Positions 9,134 to 18,300 of a stretch of DNA of 64,000 bases are shown in pieces. The notes under the pieces are model-generated. The model searched no databases. It had not been told where the DNA came from and saw nothing but the letters and a program-made list of their open reading frames with translations. The stretch is from assembly GCA_024516035.1 (NCBI GenBank), contig CM044963.1, forward strand, positions 18,208,344-18,272,343, read 5' to 3'. This DNA is from Bactericera cockerelli (taxonomy: Eukaryota > Arthropoda > Insecta > Hemiptera > Triozidae). The position numbers were made by a program, and so were the translations under genes. Numbering within the stretch: position 1 is the stretch's first letter; every line of letters starts with the position of its first letter.

Positions 9134-9284
9134 CTAAGTGTCCTATTTTATGACAGTTAAAACACGTAGGTCGACCGTCTCCAGTTCGACCATTATCCCT
9201 GTACCTGGGTTGAAATGGGCGTTTCTGTGAATAATTCGATTCTAAATTTCTAAGTCTCTCTAGGATTTCGTCCTGTCGGTTTTT
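9051..9284 (-). CDS. Gag C-terminus: nucleocapsid CCHC zinc knuckle
   Basis: A 77-codon open stretch with no ATG at its start. It begins after a TGA at 9285-9287 and stops at 9051-9053. It holds a short charged helix-like segment (DEILERLRNLE), a basic Arg/Gln-rich stretch, and the knuckle CFNCHKIGHLARFC (C-x2-C-x4-H-x4-C) at 9123-9164, which binds RNA in retroelement Gag. It is in the same frame as the N-terminal gag frame (9954-10457) but not the middle one (9260-10048), so gag is read in frames 2-1-2. It overlaps the pol frame by 83 nt (9051-9133), with pol in the +1 position. Confidence 0.88.
   Translation of the reverse strand, partial: KNRQDEILERLRNLESNYSQKRPFQPRYRDNGRTGDGRPTCFNCHKIGHLARFCRTRKNFGQTTKRSGNGVVAHQGG
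9123..9164 (-). other. CCHC zinc-knuckle motif
   Basis: 14 residues with perfect spacing C-x2-C-x4-H-x4-C (residues C, C, H, C). Diagnostic of retroelement Gag nucleocapsid. Confidence 0.95.
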
Positions 9285-10048
9285 TCATAGTTATTTTGTT
9301 TATTATGATTTATGAAGTTACATTGATTAAGTTCTACCTCTGTATTTCGAATGTCGACCATTCGGTTTACCCCGTTTATTTTCTTGATATTGTCTATCAC
9401 TTGAACTAAAGTGTCGTCACCTCTTAACATGACTGTTTTCAGCATATCTAGGGGTAAGCCATCCAGTAGAAATTCTTTAATTCTATCGGACGGCATAAGC
9501 GGATCTATTTTTGAACATAAGGTTAAAATGTCCTGGATATATGCCATTGTTGGTTCATCGTCTGTTTTGAATTTCCTACTTTTAAGTTTTATTAATAAAA
9601 TCCGTTTTTCTATATCTTCTTCGAAAGCTGTTTTGATCAATGTTACGACGTCTTCCCAAGTATGATGTTCTTTAATGTTATAATTGTACCAGTCCGACGC
9701 AGGTCCCTCGAGGTAACATGGAAGAACTGTTTTTCTAATGTTTCCAACCCACCCGTTTACTTGACACGCTAACCTGTATTTTTCAAGAAAATCGCTAATA
9801 TTTTCACCGAATTTAGCTGAAAATGTAATTGGTTTTAACGTGGGAGTTTTCGGTTTTAAAATTGGGTCTTGGTGTACTATGTTTTGTGTTACTGGGCATG
9901 TTATACTTGCTGGACCTGAACATGACGTACTCTGTTCTGTTAGGTGGCGAGTGTTATCCAGGCTCACTAGTGGTGCTGTGTTTGATGACTGTGCAGTGGT
10001 GGTCGTTGATGTGGGAGTAGATGTTATGTTTAAAAAAACTTTTTGTAT
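9260..10048 (-). CDS. Gag, middle (capsid-like) segment, out of frame with its neighbours
   Basis: The frame is open from 10048 (TAA at 10049-10051 just upstream); from the ATG at 9967 it encodes 235 residues. The start region is Thr/Ser-rich linker sequence. Next comes a capsid-like part containing LPCYLEGPASDWYN, TWEDVVTLIKTAFEE and FLLDGLPLDML, which resembles the retrotransposon gag domain ('W..' block followed by the F..LP pattern) of Ty3/gypsy elements. It forms the particle shell. It ends at a TAG at 9260-9262. The switch from the N-terminal frame occurs at or near a T7 run (about 10022-10040) and the switch out near an A6 run (about 9279-9284). Both are homopolymers, which fits either mutation or sequencing error. 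Confidence 0.85.
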   Translation of the reverse strand: MQKVFLNITSTPTSTTTTAQSSNTAPLVSLDNTRHLTEQSTSCSGPASITCPVTQNIVHQDPILKPKTPTLKPITFSAKFGENISDFLEKYRLACQVNGWVGNIRKTVLPCYLEGPASDWYNYNIKEHHTWEDVVTLIKTAFEEDIEKRILLIKLKSRKFKTDDEPTMAYIQDILTLCSKIDPLMPSDRIKEFLLDGLPLDMLKTVMLRGDDTLVQVIDNIKKINGVNRMVDIRNTEVELNQCNFINHNKQNNYEKTDRTKS

Positions 10049-10457
10049 TTAGGGTTTCTCGGTAGCTTATGTATTTTTGTAAAAGTTCTTTGAATCTGTC
10101 TGAAAGTGATTTAAGCAATATCTTCTGTTCTTGAGAACATTCCGGAAATTTACTTATTCGAGATTTGTAATGTAAGTATCTCGTCTCGATTTGTCTGTAA
10201 TTTGTTGATCCGTCAGCGAGTCCTTCAAAGAGTGTATTCAAATTATCTAGTCCCCTTTCTATTCTTTCTAACTCCGCCTCCAAATTTGGTAGTTGTTCTG
10301 GGGCCAACTGGGCGACCTCTTTGTTTTTATTTTTACTGAGCATTCGACGAAGGTCGTCGAGTTTTTCTGTGCCTTTTAGGGTTTCCCCTCTTAAAGCTAG
10401 CTCGTATTGTACCTCTTCCATGGTTAGTGTATAAATATCGAAAATTAGTTTAGCCAT
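9954..10457 (-). CDS. Gag N-terminal segment
   Basis: 167 residues from the first ATG inside the element, about 156 nt downstream of the 5' LTR. Charged and helical: EVQYELALRG and GTEKLDDLRRML resemble the SAP-like or coiled N-terminus seen at the start of some insect gypsy Gag proteins, followed by EAELERIERGLDNL, a likely coiled coil. The last 34 residues overlap the next frame (9954-10048) and read poorly (His/Ser/Thr-rich), while the other frame there gives a normal Ser/Thr linker. The natural protein therefore probably leaves this frame near the T7 run around 10032-10038. Confidence 0.8.
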   Translation of the reverse strand: MAKLIFDIYTLTMEEVQYELALRGETLKGTEKLDDLRRMLSKNKNKEVAQLAPEQLPNLEAELERIERGLDNLNTLFEGLADGSTNYRQIETRYLHYKSRISKFPECSQEQKILLKSLSDRFKELLQKYISYRETLNTKSFFKHNIYSHINDHHCTVIKHSTTSEPG

Positions 10458-10613
10458 TTTAAATTACTGTTAATAAAACGAAAAGTCAACAAATTCAGTC
10501 TTCTAGTCTATAGGCAGGGGTCACAACGTTATGTCAACAAAAATCTGGTTTGTCTATAAAATCACTATGAAAACTAACGTGTACTTACCTAATAGATGAA
10601 GGATTCTGGGTTC
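10458..10613 (-). other. LTR element 5' leader; expected primer-binding site region
   Basis: The leader runs from the 5' LTR to the gag ATG. A primer-binding site should abut the LTR, but the first bases on the coding strand are GAACCCAGAATCC, not the usual TGG-initiated tRNA complement. Either an unusual primer is used or the site is decayed. Confidence 0.6.
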
Positions 10614-11015
10614 TGTAATCGGAATAATGGATAGACGCAATAGGCTTTGTTTCGACTGAACTTGTGAGAGAGGGCGACCAGGGGCGGGCTGACGTCAAGA
10701 GGTGTTCACTAGAGATCGGTGAGCGAGACTCCTCAGAGCGATGGTGTGACTCGGGAGTACTAACCGACTTGTCCCTCTTTTCTTAGGTTTATATACGAGT
10801 GTTTATCGATGGTACATTCCACATTCCTTGATAGACTTGCTCCTATGATCTGATTATTGTATTATCAGATCATATGAGTTATCTTCAGATTAAGTGGTTC
10901 ATGTGTCATGTTTTGGCAAGGTGTCACTGTTATCTTCCATAGTCTTTATCTGAAGCCTATGGAATTTCTTACACTGATGTTATTCGCGGATGGCAGTGTC
11001 ACTGTCCCTATGACA
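10614..11015 (-). repeat. 5' LTR of the gypsy-type element
   Basis: 402 bp, TG...CA on both strands' reading, partner of 4799-5200. Followed at 11016 by the second ATAT of the target duplication. Confidence 0.95.
10788..10795 (-). promoter_or_regulatory. Candidate TATA box in the 5' LTR
   Basis: The minus strand reads TATATAAA within CTCGTATATAAACC. It sits mid-LTR, about 220 bp from the U3 start, upstream of gag. A start site would be expected about 25-30 bp further, near 10755-10768. This is inference from motif and position only. Confidence 0.5.
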
Positions 11016-11019
11016 ATAT
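11016..11019. repeat. Target-site duplication, right (ATAT)
   Basis: Matches 4795-4798. Confidence 0.7.
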
Positions 11020-11074
11020 ATAACAAAAAAATAAACTATAAGAAAAATGAAGAAGGGCCGGCCGGTGCTCCAAA

Positions 11075-11285
11075 AAATTATTATATTATTATTATTTCAC
11101 ACTTTTTTAAATAAGGGCATATATGTATTTAAAAAGTTAGTTACAAATTAATATACAATATAAGAAGAAGTAAAACCCCAAAAGAAATTGAAAAAAAATA
11201 AATAAAAATATACACAATATACACATTTCATATCTAAAGGGCGGGGTTATTAACTTTGACAATCTCTTCCACCCAACCCTTAACC
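11075..11285 (-). mobile_element. Retroelement 3' tail, family T
   Basis: On the minus strand: TTGGGTGGAAGAGATTG..AATAACCCCGCCCTTTAG, then about 150 bp of A/T-rich sequence ending in (TAA)n. The same arrangement recurs at 13505, 24597, 25400, 31560, 42840 and 61543. It looks like the 3' end of a LINE, or of a SINE that borrows it. The hairpin at its start is degenerate in this copy. Confidence 0.75.
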
Positions 11286-11935
11286 ACAGGATGGGCCATA
11301 GGGCACTTCCTGTCCTTTGAACTTTACAGAATTGAGAAATTCCATCGGGTTCAAAGCTTTACGATTGGGTGGCCACCTTTTCAGAAACATACTGTATAAT
11401 ATAGAGTTCAAACAGCGCAAACTTGGCCTTTTTTTACGCCCTTGCTCTTGGTAGAAATAACAGCTTTTGTGATGAAACTGGTCGCTCCTAACATTAAAGT
11501 TGCTTCTCATTTTTCCTCGCGAGGTATGTGTGTGGACCCCGAAAATAAAAATAAAACAAATAGAATAAATAAATTATCCTGTCAATATCCCATTATAACA
11601 ACTGAGAAGATATTGCCATAAATCTGGAATGACAATATCTTGACATTTCGGCTTCTCGCAGTTCTCAAGTTATATTAAATTTTAACCTATCGAACTATCG
11701 TACTTTCCTTTCTATCTAACAAATATTGTGCCTGATTAATCCGAAGTATCGAGTTCCAATAATGGATCATTTTTCCAAGATCAATGTGCCAATAAAAATG
11801 CGTAAATAATTTAATTTTATCGTTGGATAAACTATTTTAATAACTACCTACCAACATTAATATCACCATCGAAATCCACTTTCATATCTACCTTCGTGCT
11901 TATCACTTATCAGCATAATTAAAAAAATAAAAATA
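11286..11935. other. Mostly unrecognised; a family E SINE fragment at about 11477-11545
   Basis: The fragment shares ACTGGTCGCT, CATTAAAGTTGCTTCTCATT and CACGAGGTATG-like text with family E copies at 13862 and 33185. The rest is AT-rich with no defended gene. Confidence 0.5.
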
Positions 11936-12071
11936 TCATTTGTGTTTATGACTTTCCTGATATCACAACTACTCAAACTCACTTTACTTAATCTACGCTA
12001 AAACCAGGACTTGAACCACCGACCTCCAGGTTTCAAGTCCGCTGCCTTATCGATCAAGCTACTGAGGTCCG
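11936..12071 (-). mobile_element. SINE family B copy
   Basis: The minus strand carries GTAGCTTGATCGATAAGGCA, the box-B-like GGTTCAAGTCCTG and the TAGTAAAGTGAG/GTTGTGATATCA body. Confidence 0.85.
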
Positions 12072-12650
12072 TTTATCAGCATAATTATCTGCCCTCATTG
12101 TTTTCATATTGTGCTCTATATTCTCTTCTTCAATATTTCATCATCAATTTCTGTCACAACTGTGTTTACCTTCCCAACTTCCACTGTCCTTCTGAAGCAA
12201 CCTCAAAATGAAATGACTTCCTCTATATAAAGAGATGAAGCGAACATATTTCAATCATGTTACCCCGCCGGCGCCTGACCCCACTCTACCTTACATACCT
12301 CCATGTACCTTGTTACCCCTGCATGTCACCAGCTCCCTGTCTTGGCTCGCTTTTACCCGACTAAACGACCCTACCCCGCACTGACCTAACCTCATCCTGT
12401 CCTACTTTCTCTCACTGCTCCTTCAGGGTACTCATAATGAAGAGAATGACCAACAAACAAACTTATGTTATGGTTGTAGAAATAGGGTGACCGGGGGCAA
12501 GAGGGTACGGTGACCAGAACTACGTACATCATACTCGGGGGACTATCATGCTTTTTATTACGCTCCCATCCCTGAGGTTAGGATGCATTCTATGCAGGAC
12601 TAGCTGCATACCCGCCTCAGGTCATTGGAGAGATTTGTTTCCGTTTAAAA
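12072..12650. other. Unrecognised sequence
   Basis: Includes a C-rich segment (12245-12440) and a G/C-richer segment (12480-12625), neither matching other parts of the window. No gene is supported. Confidence 0.5.
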
Positions 12651-12654
12651 ATTA

Positions 12655-12840
12655 GTAAGAAAGAGTTGAAGGGAGAGAGAAGAGAGAGACAGAGAGAGAG
12701 AATTATAGAGAAAAAGAGAGAGAGAAAAAAAAAGTGAGAGATAGAGAGAGCTCGATAGAGAGAGAAATAGGGAGATAGAGAGAGATAGAGAGAGAGAGAG
12801 AAAGAAAGAAAGAAAGACAGAGAAAAAAGAGGAGGAGAGG

Positions 12841-12881
<41 letters not shown>

Positions 12882-13095
12882 GAAGAAGAGAGAGAGAGGG
12901 AAAGAAAGAGAGGGAGAAAGAGAGGAGAGAAGAGAGAGAAAGAGAGAGAGAGAAAGAAAGAAGAAAAAGAGAGAAAAAGAGGAGAGGGAGAGAAAGAGAG
13001 AGAAAGAAAGACAGAGAAAAAAGAGGAGAAGAGGGGAGAGAAAGAGGGAAAGAAAGAGAGGAAAGGAGGAGAGAGAGAGGGAAAGGAGGAGACGT

Positions 13096-13126
<31 letters not shown>
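12655..13126. repeat. Long purine (GA)n tract, about 470 bp
   Basis: Almost pure purine on the plus strand, broken only by a few C/T bases, with internal repeats such as AAGAAAGACAGAGAAAAAAG. Confidence 0.95.
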
Positions 13127-13129
<3 letters not shown>

Positions 13130-13504
13130 GTTTTGTGCAGTTTAGTTCACCCAAGTCCACCGGTCAGTTCACTTAAGTTTAGCTAAGCACCCACTCTGAC
13201 CTACAATACAGACGCGCTGTCCTTAAACCATGACACCAGAAATGGTATAAACGCCGTCAAAATATTGTTTTAATGGCAGCATAACATGCAAACACGTCAG
13301 ACCTGCAGGCTATGACGAACAATTCAGAAAGGCAACAAATGGTGGTCATACATGGAACCATAGAATGCATCAAATGCAATGTGACAAGCATTATTAACAG
13401 TATGTAATAAGTACTACTATCGCCTTTATTAACCTGCCCGTATAGGGAAAATTCAAGTTCCTGAAAAAAAAATAAATAATATGTGCCCTGCTTTAACTCA
13501 ATTA
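13127..13504. other. No recognisable feature
   Basis: Mixed-composition single-copy sequence. Confidence 0.5.
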
Positions 13505-13692
13505 AATATAATTTTAATTATTATTATTATTATTATTATAGTATGCTTTATTAGGAGGACAAACTACAATGTTAACAGAATAAAATTAAGAAAAAACAAA
13601 CAAATGACAAAATAAATAAGTGTAAAAGAAAATAACACTAGTGTCCTACCTAAAGGGCGGTGTTATTGCCTTTGGCAATCTCTTCCACCCTT
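13505..13692 (-). mobile_element. Retroelement 3' tail, family T, with intact hairpin
   Basis: The (TTA)n tail at about 13515-13540 is followed leftward-to-rightward by AT-rich sequence and AAAGGGCGGTGTTATTGCC, with the stem ATTGCC-TTT-GGCAAT and GGGTGGAAGAG on the minus strand. Confidence 0.8.
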
Positions 13693-13717
13693 CCTCATTT
13701 TAATGAGTTTCATCATA

Positions 13718-14055
13718 CCAGTAAGTAGCTTGTAACTTGGAGGTCGATGGTTCAAGTCCCGGTTTCAGCGTAGATTTAGTAAAGCGAGTTTGACTAGTTG
13801 ACATATCACGTAGGTGATCAACACAAATATGATAATGTAAATAGTGACTTTTTTGTTATTTTATCACAAATTTAGTGGGTAGCGTACAATTATAGGACTT
13901 TACCGTATCTTTGTTGTGCTAATAATTTTTCCCTATAATTTAGCCACTGGTCGCTGCTCACATTAAAACAGTTTCTCATTTTTTCTCACGAGGTATGAGT
14001 GGGTATCTCTATCAGTGATGAAAATTCCTTTAGGTAGGCATAACGGTATGGTTTA
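13718..14055. mobile_element. SINE family B fragment (plus) followed by family E tail (minus)
   Basis: Family B body at 13718-13838 on the plus strand (GGTTCAAGTCCCGGTTTCAG). Family E 3' part at about 13862-14055 on the minus strand (TTAGTGGGTAGCG, CCACTGGTCGCTGC, TCACGAGGTATGAGTGG). Confidence 0.7.
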
Positions 14056-14229
14056 GTATTGATGAGGAGCCGTGGGCTTCAGTAAGGGTTTAGGGTCCAT
14101 GTTTTTTCCCAAAAAAAGAAAAAATTAATAATAAAGCACTGATGTGCTTTTAGGGACTAAAAATACATGAGTACTTTAAAGTTTATGGTTGCATTTTTAG
14201 ATAACATCTCATGTTATCTTAAAAAAAAA

Positions 14230-14510
14230 GCGCGATTAGCTCAGTGGTTAAGCAATCGCTTGCCATGCGGAAGGTCCCGGGTTCGCTCCCCCGTACCGAC
14301 AAAAATTTGTATTCTTAATTTGTTTACAATTGTTTGAGGGATACCTTCCGGTGCGCTCGTGTTAATCCAGCACCTAAATGGGAAGTATTGTGTCACTTCT
14401 CGCCCATCAGAGGGGAGTCATTCTACGGGATGGGCAGGCTACAACACAAACGACAAGCATCTACAGTAGCTCCTGTTTCATGGCTACGAAATAAAAAAGG
14501 CTGTGAAACA
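14230..14510 (+). mobile_element. SINE family D with tRNA-Gly-like head
   Basis: Head 14230-14300: GCGCGATTAGCTCAGTGGTT, TTGCCATGCGGAAGG where tRNA-Gly(GCC) has its anticodon arm, and box B GGGTTCGCTCC. The body ends with GCATCTACAGTAGCTCCTGT, a phrase tandemly repeated at 23254-23363. The resemblance to tRNA-Gly is by eye. Confidence 0.7.
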
Positions 14511-14534
14511 CTCATCTTAAAACATAAAAAAAAT

Positions 14535-14611
14535 GTTCCGGCTGGGTTTTGAACCCGCGACCTCTGAAATATCAAACCGATGCGAAGCACGCATCGCTGA
14601 GCTACCGGGAC
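14535..14611 (-). tRNA. tRNA-like sequence (probable SINE head or tRNA pseudogene)
   Basis: On the minus strand 77 nt begin GTCCCGGTAGCTCAGCGATG and end CGGGTTCAAAACCCAGCCGG AAC. The acceptor ends nearly pair (one mismatch) and box B GGTTCAAAACCC is clear. The D and anticodon arms pair poorly, so I do not call a working tRNA or an anticodon. Confidence 0.45.
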
Positions 14612-14700
14612 GGACTATTGAGTTCTTGAACTGAGATTTGTAGAACCTAAAAAAAAACAAAGTTGTAGGACTATAATTGACTAGAATGACTATAATAATG

Positions 14701-14905
14701 TGCACTGGTAGTCAAGTGGTTAACGCGCTAGTCTGGTAATTCAGGTAGCGTAGGGATCCGTTGATTTGAATCCAACCCAGTGCACGAATTTTTCCTCATT
14801 AATTTGAGATTGTGACCACATAATAATAAGACTCTGAGGGTTAGGTGGTAGAGCATTAACCTCGCCTGTTGGTTACCTTCCACTAAAGAGTATTATTATT
14901 ATCGT
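14701..14905 (+). mobile_element. SINE family A, copy 4
   Basis: Starts TGCACTGGTAGTCAAGTGG; box B is altered to TTGATTTGAATCC; (TTA)n tail at the end. Confidence 0.9.
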
Positions 14906-15425
14906 TATTCTTTTGGCCTTCTTTTCACCTTCATTTGACCTAGTGGTGACTACCAGTCACCAGAACCTTGACTCATGTTCGAGCAACCCGTCAAGGTCAT
15001 CGCTTATGTCTCTTTAATTTGTAATTTTGATTATCTAGTTGAGTTGGAAAATTAAAAAATAAAATTCTTCAAGTGTTTTTTACAAATGCAAAATCATTTC
15101 TGTCCTCCACTTCAAATTCATTTCTCTGTAATAATCAAATGTATTTTTTAACTCGGGATAAAATAAATAAATAGGTTTTTTTGTGACATAAATTGGAAAA
15201 AATTGTGACAAAATTCAACGTTTCCTAGAGAGTTAAATTTAATTTTCCACTGCCATTTCTGAAGAGAGCGTGAAATAAAATTTGTAACAAGTGTTGCGAA
15301 TTGCATAATGGGTTCAGACGGGTAGGGCGCGCGATGTGCAAATGTTGCTGGAAAAGCATTAAATAAAATAACCAAACAGTCGTAAGCATCAGCATGCAGC
15401 AGGGATGACATGTCGTTCCAGCTTC
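14906..15425. other. No defended gene
   Basis: An 87-residue minus-strand frame (15148-15411) has ordinary-looking composition but no recognisable domain. I do not call it. Confidence 0.4.
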
Positions 15426-15429
15426 CCAG

Positions 15430-15478
<49 letters not shown>

Positions 15479-15502
15479 TTCTCTCTCTCTATCTCTCTCT
15501 TT
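15430..15502. repeat. (CT)n microsatellite
   Basis: Pure pyrimidine CT repeat. Confidence 0.95.
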
Positions 15503-15511
15503 TAGAGAAGT

Positions 15512-15549
15512 AAATAATTAGAGAACAAAATGTTGTTCTCTAATTATTT
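15512..15549. other. Perfect 17-bp hairpin with 4-nt loop
   Basis: Left arm 15512-15528 (AAATAATTAGAGAACAA) is the exact inverted complement of 15533-15549, with loop AATG. A weaker form of the same hairpin precedes the GCGGCC segment in the P copy at 28.04 kb, so it belongs to element P. Confidence 0.9.
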
Positions 15550-15863
15550 TTGTATATTTTACCAATTCAGAGGATCGGTCCTTGCGGCTATGCGGCCGCA
15601 GATTGCAGACGATTTCAAAAAAAAAAAAAAAAAAATTAATGGTTTGTGTGGTATACATATACATATAAGATCTACTATCATACCAAATTTCAAGTCTCTA
15701 GCTCTTATCGTTCTCTAAATATCTTGTTCATAGACACACAGACAGACGGAGACACGCACGGACCAATGGTTGAAAACAATGATTCTTAGGCTATGATTCG
15801 TCCAGAAATGTGAAAAACTGGGTTGGTAAAATTTTCGACGAATACAATACTTTACCTTATTAA

Positions 15864-16190
15864 GGTCGATGCACACACACACCCGTGACGTGACAGTGCC
15901 GTGTCCGTGACGTGATCCTTCCGGCGAGAGAAATCAGATTCTTGTAGGAACCGTGAAAATGCAAACAGTGCTCATACCGTGATCCGGCACATTACTTACG
16001 GACGATATTTTTTGATTTTCACGCCCGGTGATTTTGATTTTCGCAGTGTTGATCCGCAATTATGAACGACGAAAAATTGATAACGACGACGAAACACTGC
16101 CACTGCGCGGTTAGAGCACTGACCACTGTGAATAGAAATCACGTTGGGTTCACGGCCGGTAGAATCACGTACCGGTCACGGAACTGTCAC
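15864..16190. mobile_element. 327-bp MITE-like insertion with TTAA on both sides
   Basis: TTAA occurs at 15860-15863 and 16191-16194, and the interrupted P sequence resumes correctly on the far side. Imperfect inverted repeats lie inside the ends: GTGACAGTGCCGTGTCCGTG near the left and GTGACAGTTCCGTGACCGG on the minus strand at the right. The insert is CG-rich compared with its surroundings. A TTAA duplication is typical of piggyBac-type transposition. The small frame 16062-16247 crosses it and is not a gene. Confidence 0.75.
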
Positions 16191-16213
16191 TTAAATAGGA
16201 TCAGGAAAGTAAA

Positions 16214-16842
16214 AAATGTCCAAAGAGAATTGCGTTGCAAGTGTTAAGTCCAGCATAGCAACGTAAAACCAAACTGCATTCTGTTCATATTTTTCTCACA
16301 TGGACTCTCTCACACAAGTTGAAAACCCTCAACAATCTACATACAAAGTCATTTTCAAAGAACCATATCCAACAAAAAAAATATCCCACCAAGTGAAAAA
16401 AAATCTCATCTCATTTTATCTTCATGAGAAAAAATACACTCATTTCGAACGGTCATAATAGAAAATGTCTTTTCATTTCAAAATAGGCGCAAGCCTTCTC
16501 ATGTAAAATGGAAGCGACAGAAAAAAGGAGATTTTTTCATGGACGCTTTTTAGATTTAGAGTATCAGGAACAGAGAGGATTTTTTTTTCTCAAGAAATGG
16601 GAAAAAGGAGAAAATGGGGACAAAACTAATGGGACGGGGGAGAAAAAACTTCAAGAAGAGGATCAACGAGGGTGTAAAACACTCGTGTCGATCAAAACTG
16701 TAAAAAAGTCGGGGGAGGGGGGTAAGTCGAGTTCTAAGTAGTGCGAGAAAAGAATTTCGGAGTTGACACTTATGTAACCCTTCCCCTACCATACGGACAT
16801 TTTGAACCACCACCTCCCTGTGAAACTATTATCAGTTTGCTC
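16214..16842. other. Unrecognised; A-rich
   Basis: Contains a 77-residue plus-strand frame (16508-16741), Lys/Glu/Gly-rich, with no recognisable domain. The paired minus-strand frame is equally nondescript. No call. Confidence 0.4.
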
Positions 16843-17862
16843 TCTCTTTCTCTCGTGAAATGTAGTAAAGTTTAGTGGTTTTTCCATATCCCAACTCATC
16901 TGCAGTGGACTTATGGTTTTATTCCACTTGGAAATATCTCTTTCTCTCTCTCTCTCTCTCTTGAGCTGTAGTAAAGTTTTGTGGTGTTGTCATATCCCCA
17001 ACTCATAGGCAGTGGACTTATGGTTTTATATCACTTCGAAATATCTCTTTCTCTCTCTCTCTCTCTCTATCTCACTCCTCTCTTCTTGAGCTGTAGTAAA
17101 GTTTTGTGGTGTTGCCATACCCCAACTCATCTGCAGTGCACTTATGGTTTTATACCACTAGGGAAATATCTCTTTTTCTCTCCTTTCATATCTCTCTCTC
17201 TCTCTCTCTCGTGAGCTACAGTAAAGTTTTATGGTGTTGCCATATCCCCAACTCATCTGCAGTGGACTTATGGTTTTATTCCACAAGGGAAATATCTCTC
17301 TCCCTCTCTTGAGCTATAGTAAAGTTTTGTGGTGTTGCCATATCTCCAAATCATCTGCAGTGGACTTATGGTTCTATACCACTCGGAAGATGTTTTTTCT
17401 CTCCTTTTATCTCTCTCCCTCTCTTGAGCTATAGTAAATTTTTGTGGTGTTGCCATATCCCCAACTCATCTGCAGTGGACTTATGGTTTTATACCACTTG
17501 GAAATATATCTTTCTCTCTCTCTCTCTCTCTCACTCTCACTCTCTCTCTCTTTCTCTCTCTCTCTCTCTTGAGCTATAGTATATTTTCATGGTGTTGCTA
17601 TATCCGCAATTCATCTGCAGTGGACTTATGGTTTTATTCCACAAGGGAAATATCTCTCTCCCTCTCTTGAGCTATAGTAAAGTTTTGTGGTGTTGCCATA
17701 TCTCCAAATCATCTGCAGTGGACTTATGGTTCTATACCACTCGGAAGATGTTTTTTCTCTCCTTTTATCTCTCTCCCTCTCTTGAGCTATAGTAAATTTT
17801 TGTGGTGTTGCATATCCCAAATCATCTGCAGTGGACTTATGGTTTTATACCACTTGGAAATA

Positions 17863-17905
<43 letters not shown>

Positions 17906-18219
17906 AGCTATAGTAAATTTTTATGGTGTTGCTATATCCCCAACTCATCTGCAGTGGACTTATGGTTTTATTCCACAAGGGAAATATCTCTCTCTCTCTC
18001 TTGAGCTATAGTAAAGTTTTGTGGTGTTGCCATATCTCCAAATCATCTGCAGTGGACTTATGGTTCTATACCACTCGGAAGATGTTTTTTCTCTCCTTTT
18101 ATCTCTCTCCCTCTCTTGAGCTATAGTAAATTTTTGTGGTGTTGCCATATCCCCAACTCATCTGCAGTGGACTTATGGTTTTATACCACTTGGGAAATAT
18201 CTCTTTTTCTCTCCTTTCA

Positions 18220-18300
<81 letters not shown>

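Larger units (their letters stand above)
4799..11015 (-). mobile_element. Ty3/gypsy-type LTR retrotransposon, internally deleted
   Basis: A 6217-bp element lies on the minus strand. It has 402-bp LTRs at both ends starting TG and ending CA, an ATAT target duplication, gag-like frames, a CCHC knuckle, aspartic protease, reverse transcriptase, the start of RNase H and the C-terminal integrase domain. The three LTR differences I saw (G/A near 4816, G/A near 4882, T/C near 5185) suggest a fairly recent insertion. Most of RNase H and the zinc-binding and catalytic parts of integrase are absent, so the element could not integrate unaided. An unexplained stretch of about 1.8 kb (5212-7042) separates the pol stop from the 3' LTR. 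Confidence 0.95.
15512..16213 (+). mobile_element. Dispersed element P, copy 2, interrupted by a TTAA-flanked insertion
   Basis: Has the P middle (CGGCTATGCGGCCGCAGATT, TTTCAAGTCTCTAGCTCTTA, ACACACAGACAGACGG, CAGAAATGTGAAAAACTGGG). Its 3' terminus (TACCTTATTAA..ATAGGATCAGGAAAGTA) is split by 327 bp of foreign sequence at 15864-16190. Confidence 0.8.

Noticed and set aside
14535..14611. Functional tRNA gene
   Set aside because: Only acceptor ends and box B hold up. D and anticodon arms pair poorly, and tRNA-like SINE heads are common in the window.
15148..15411. 87-codon minus-strand frame with mixed composition
   Set aside because: No domain, AT-rich 3' half, no supporting context.
16508..16741. 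77-codon Lys/Glu-rich plus-strand frame followed by a donor-like GTAAGT
   Set aside because: A GTAAGT word alone is weak; no matching exon or domain nearby, and A/G-rich composition explains the frame.
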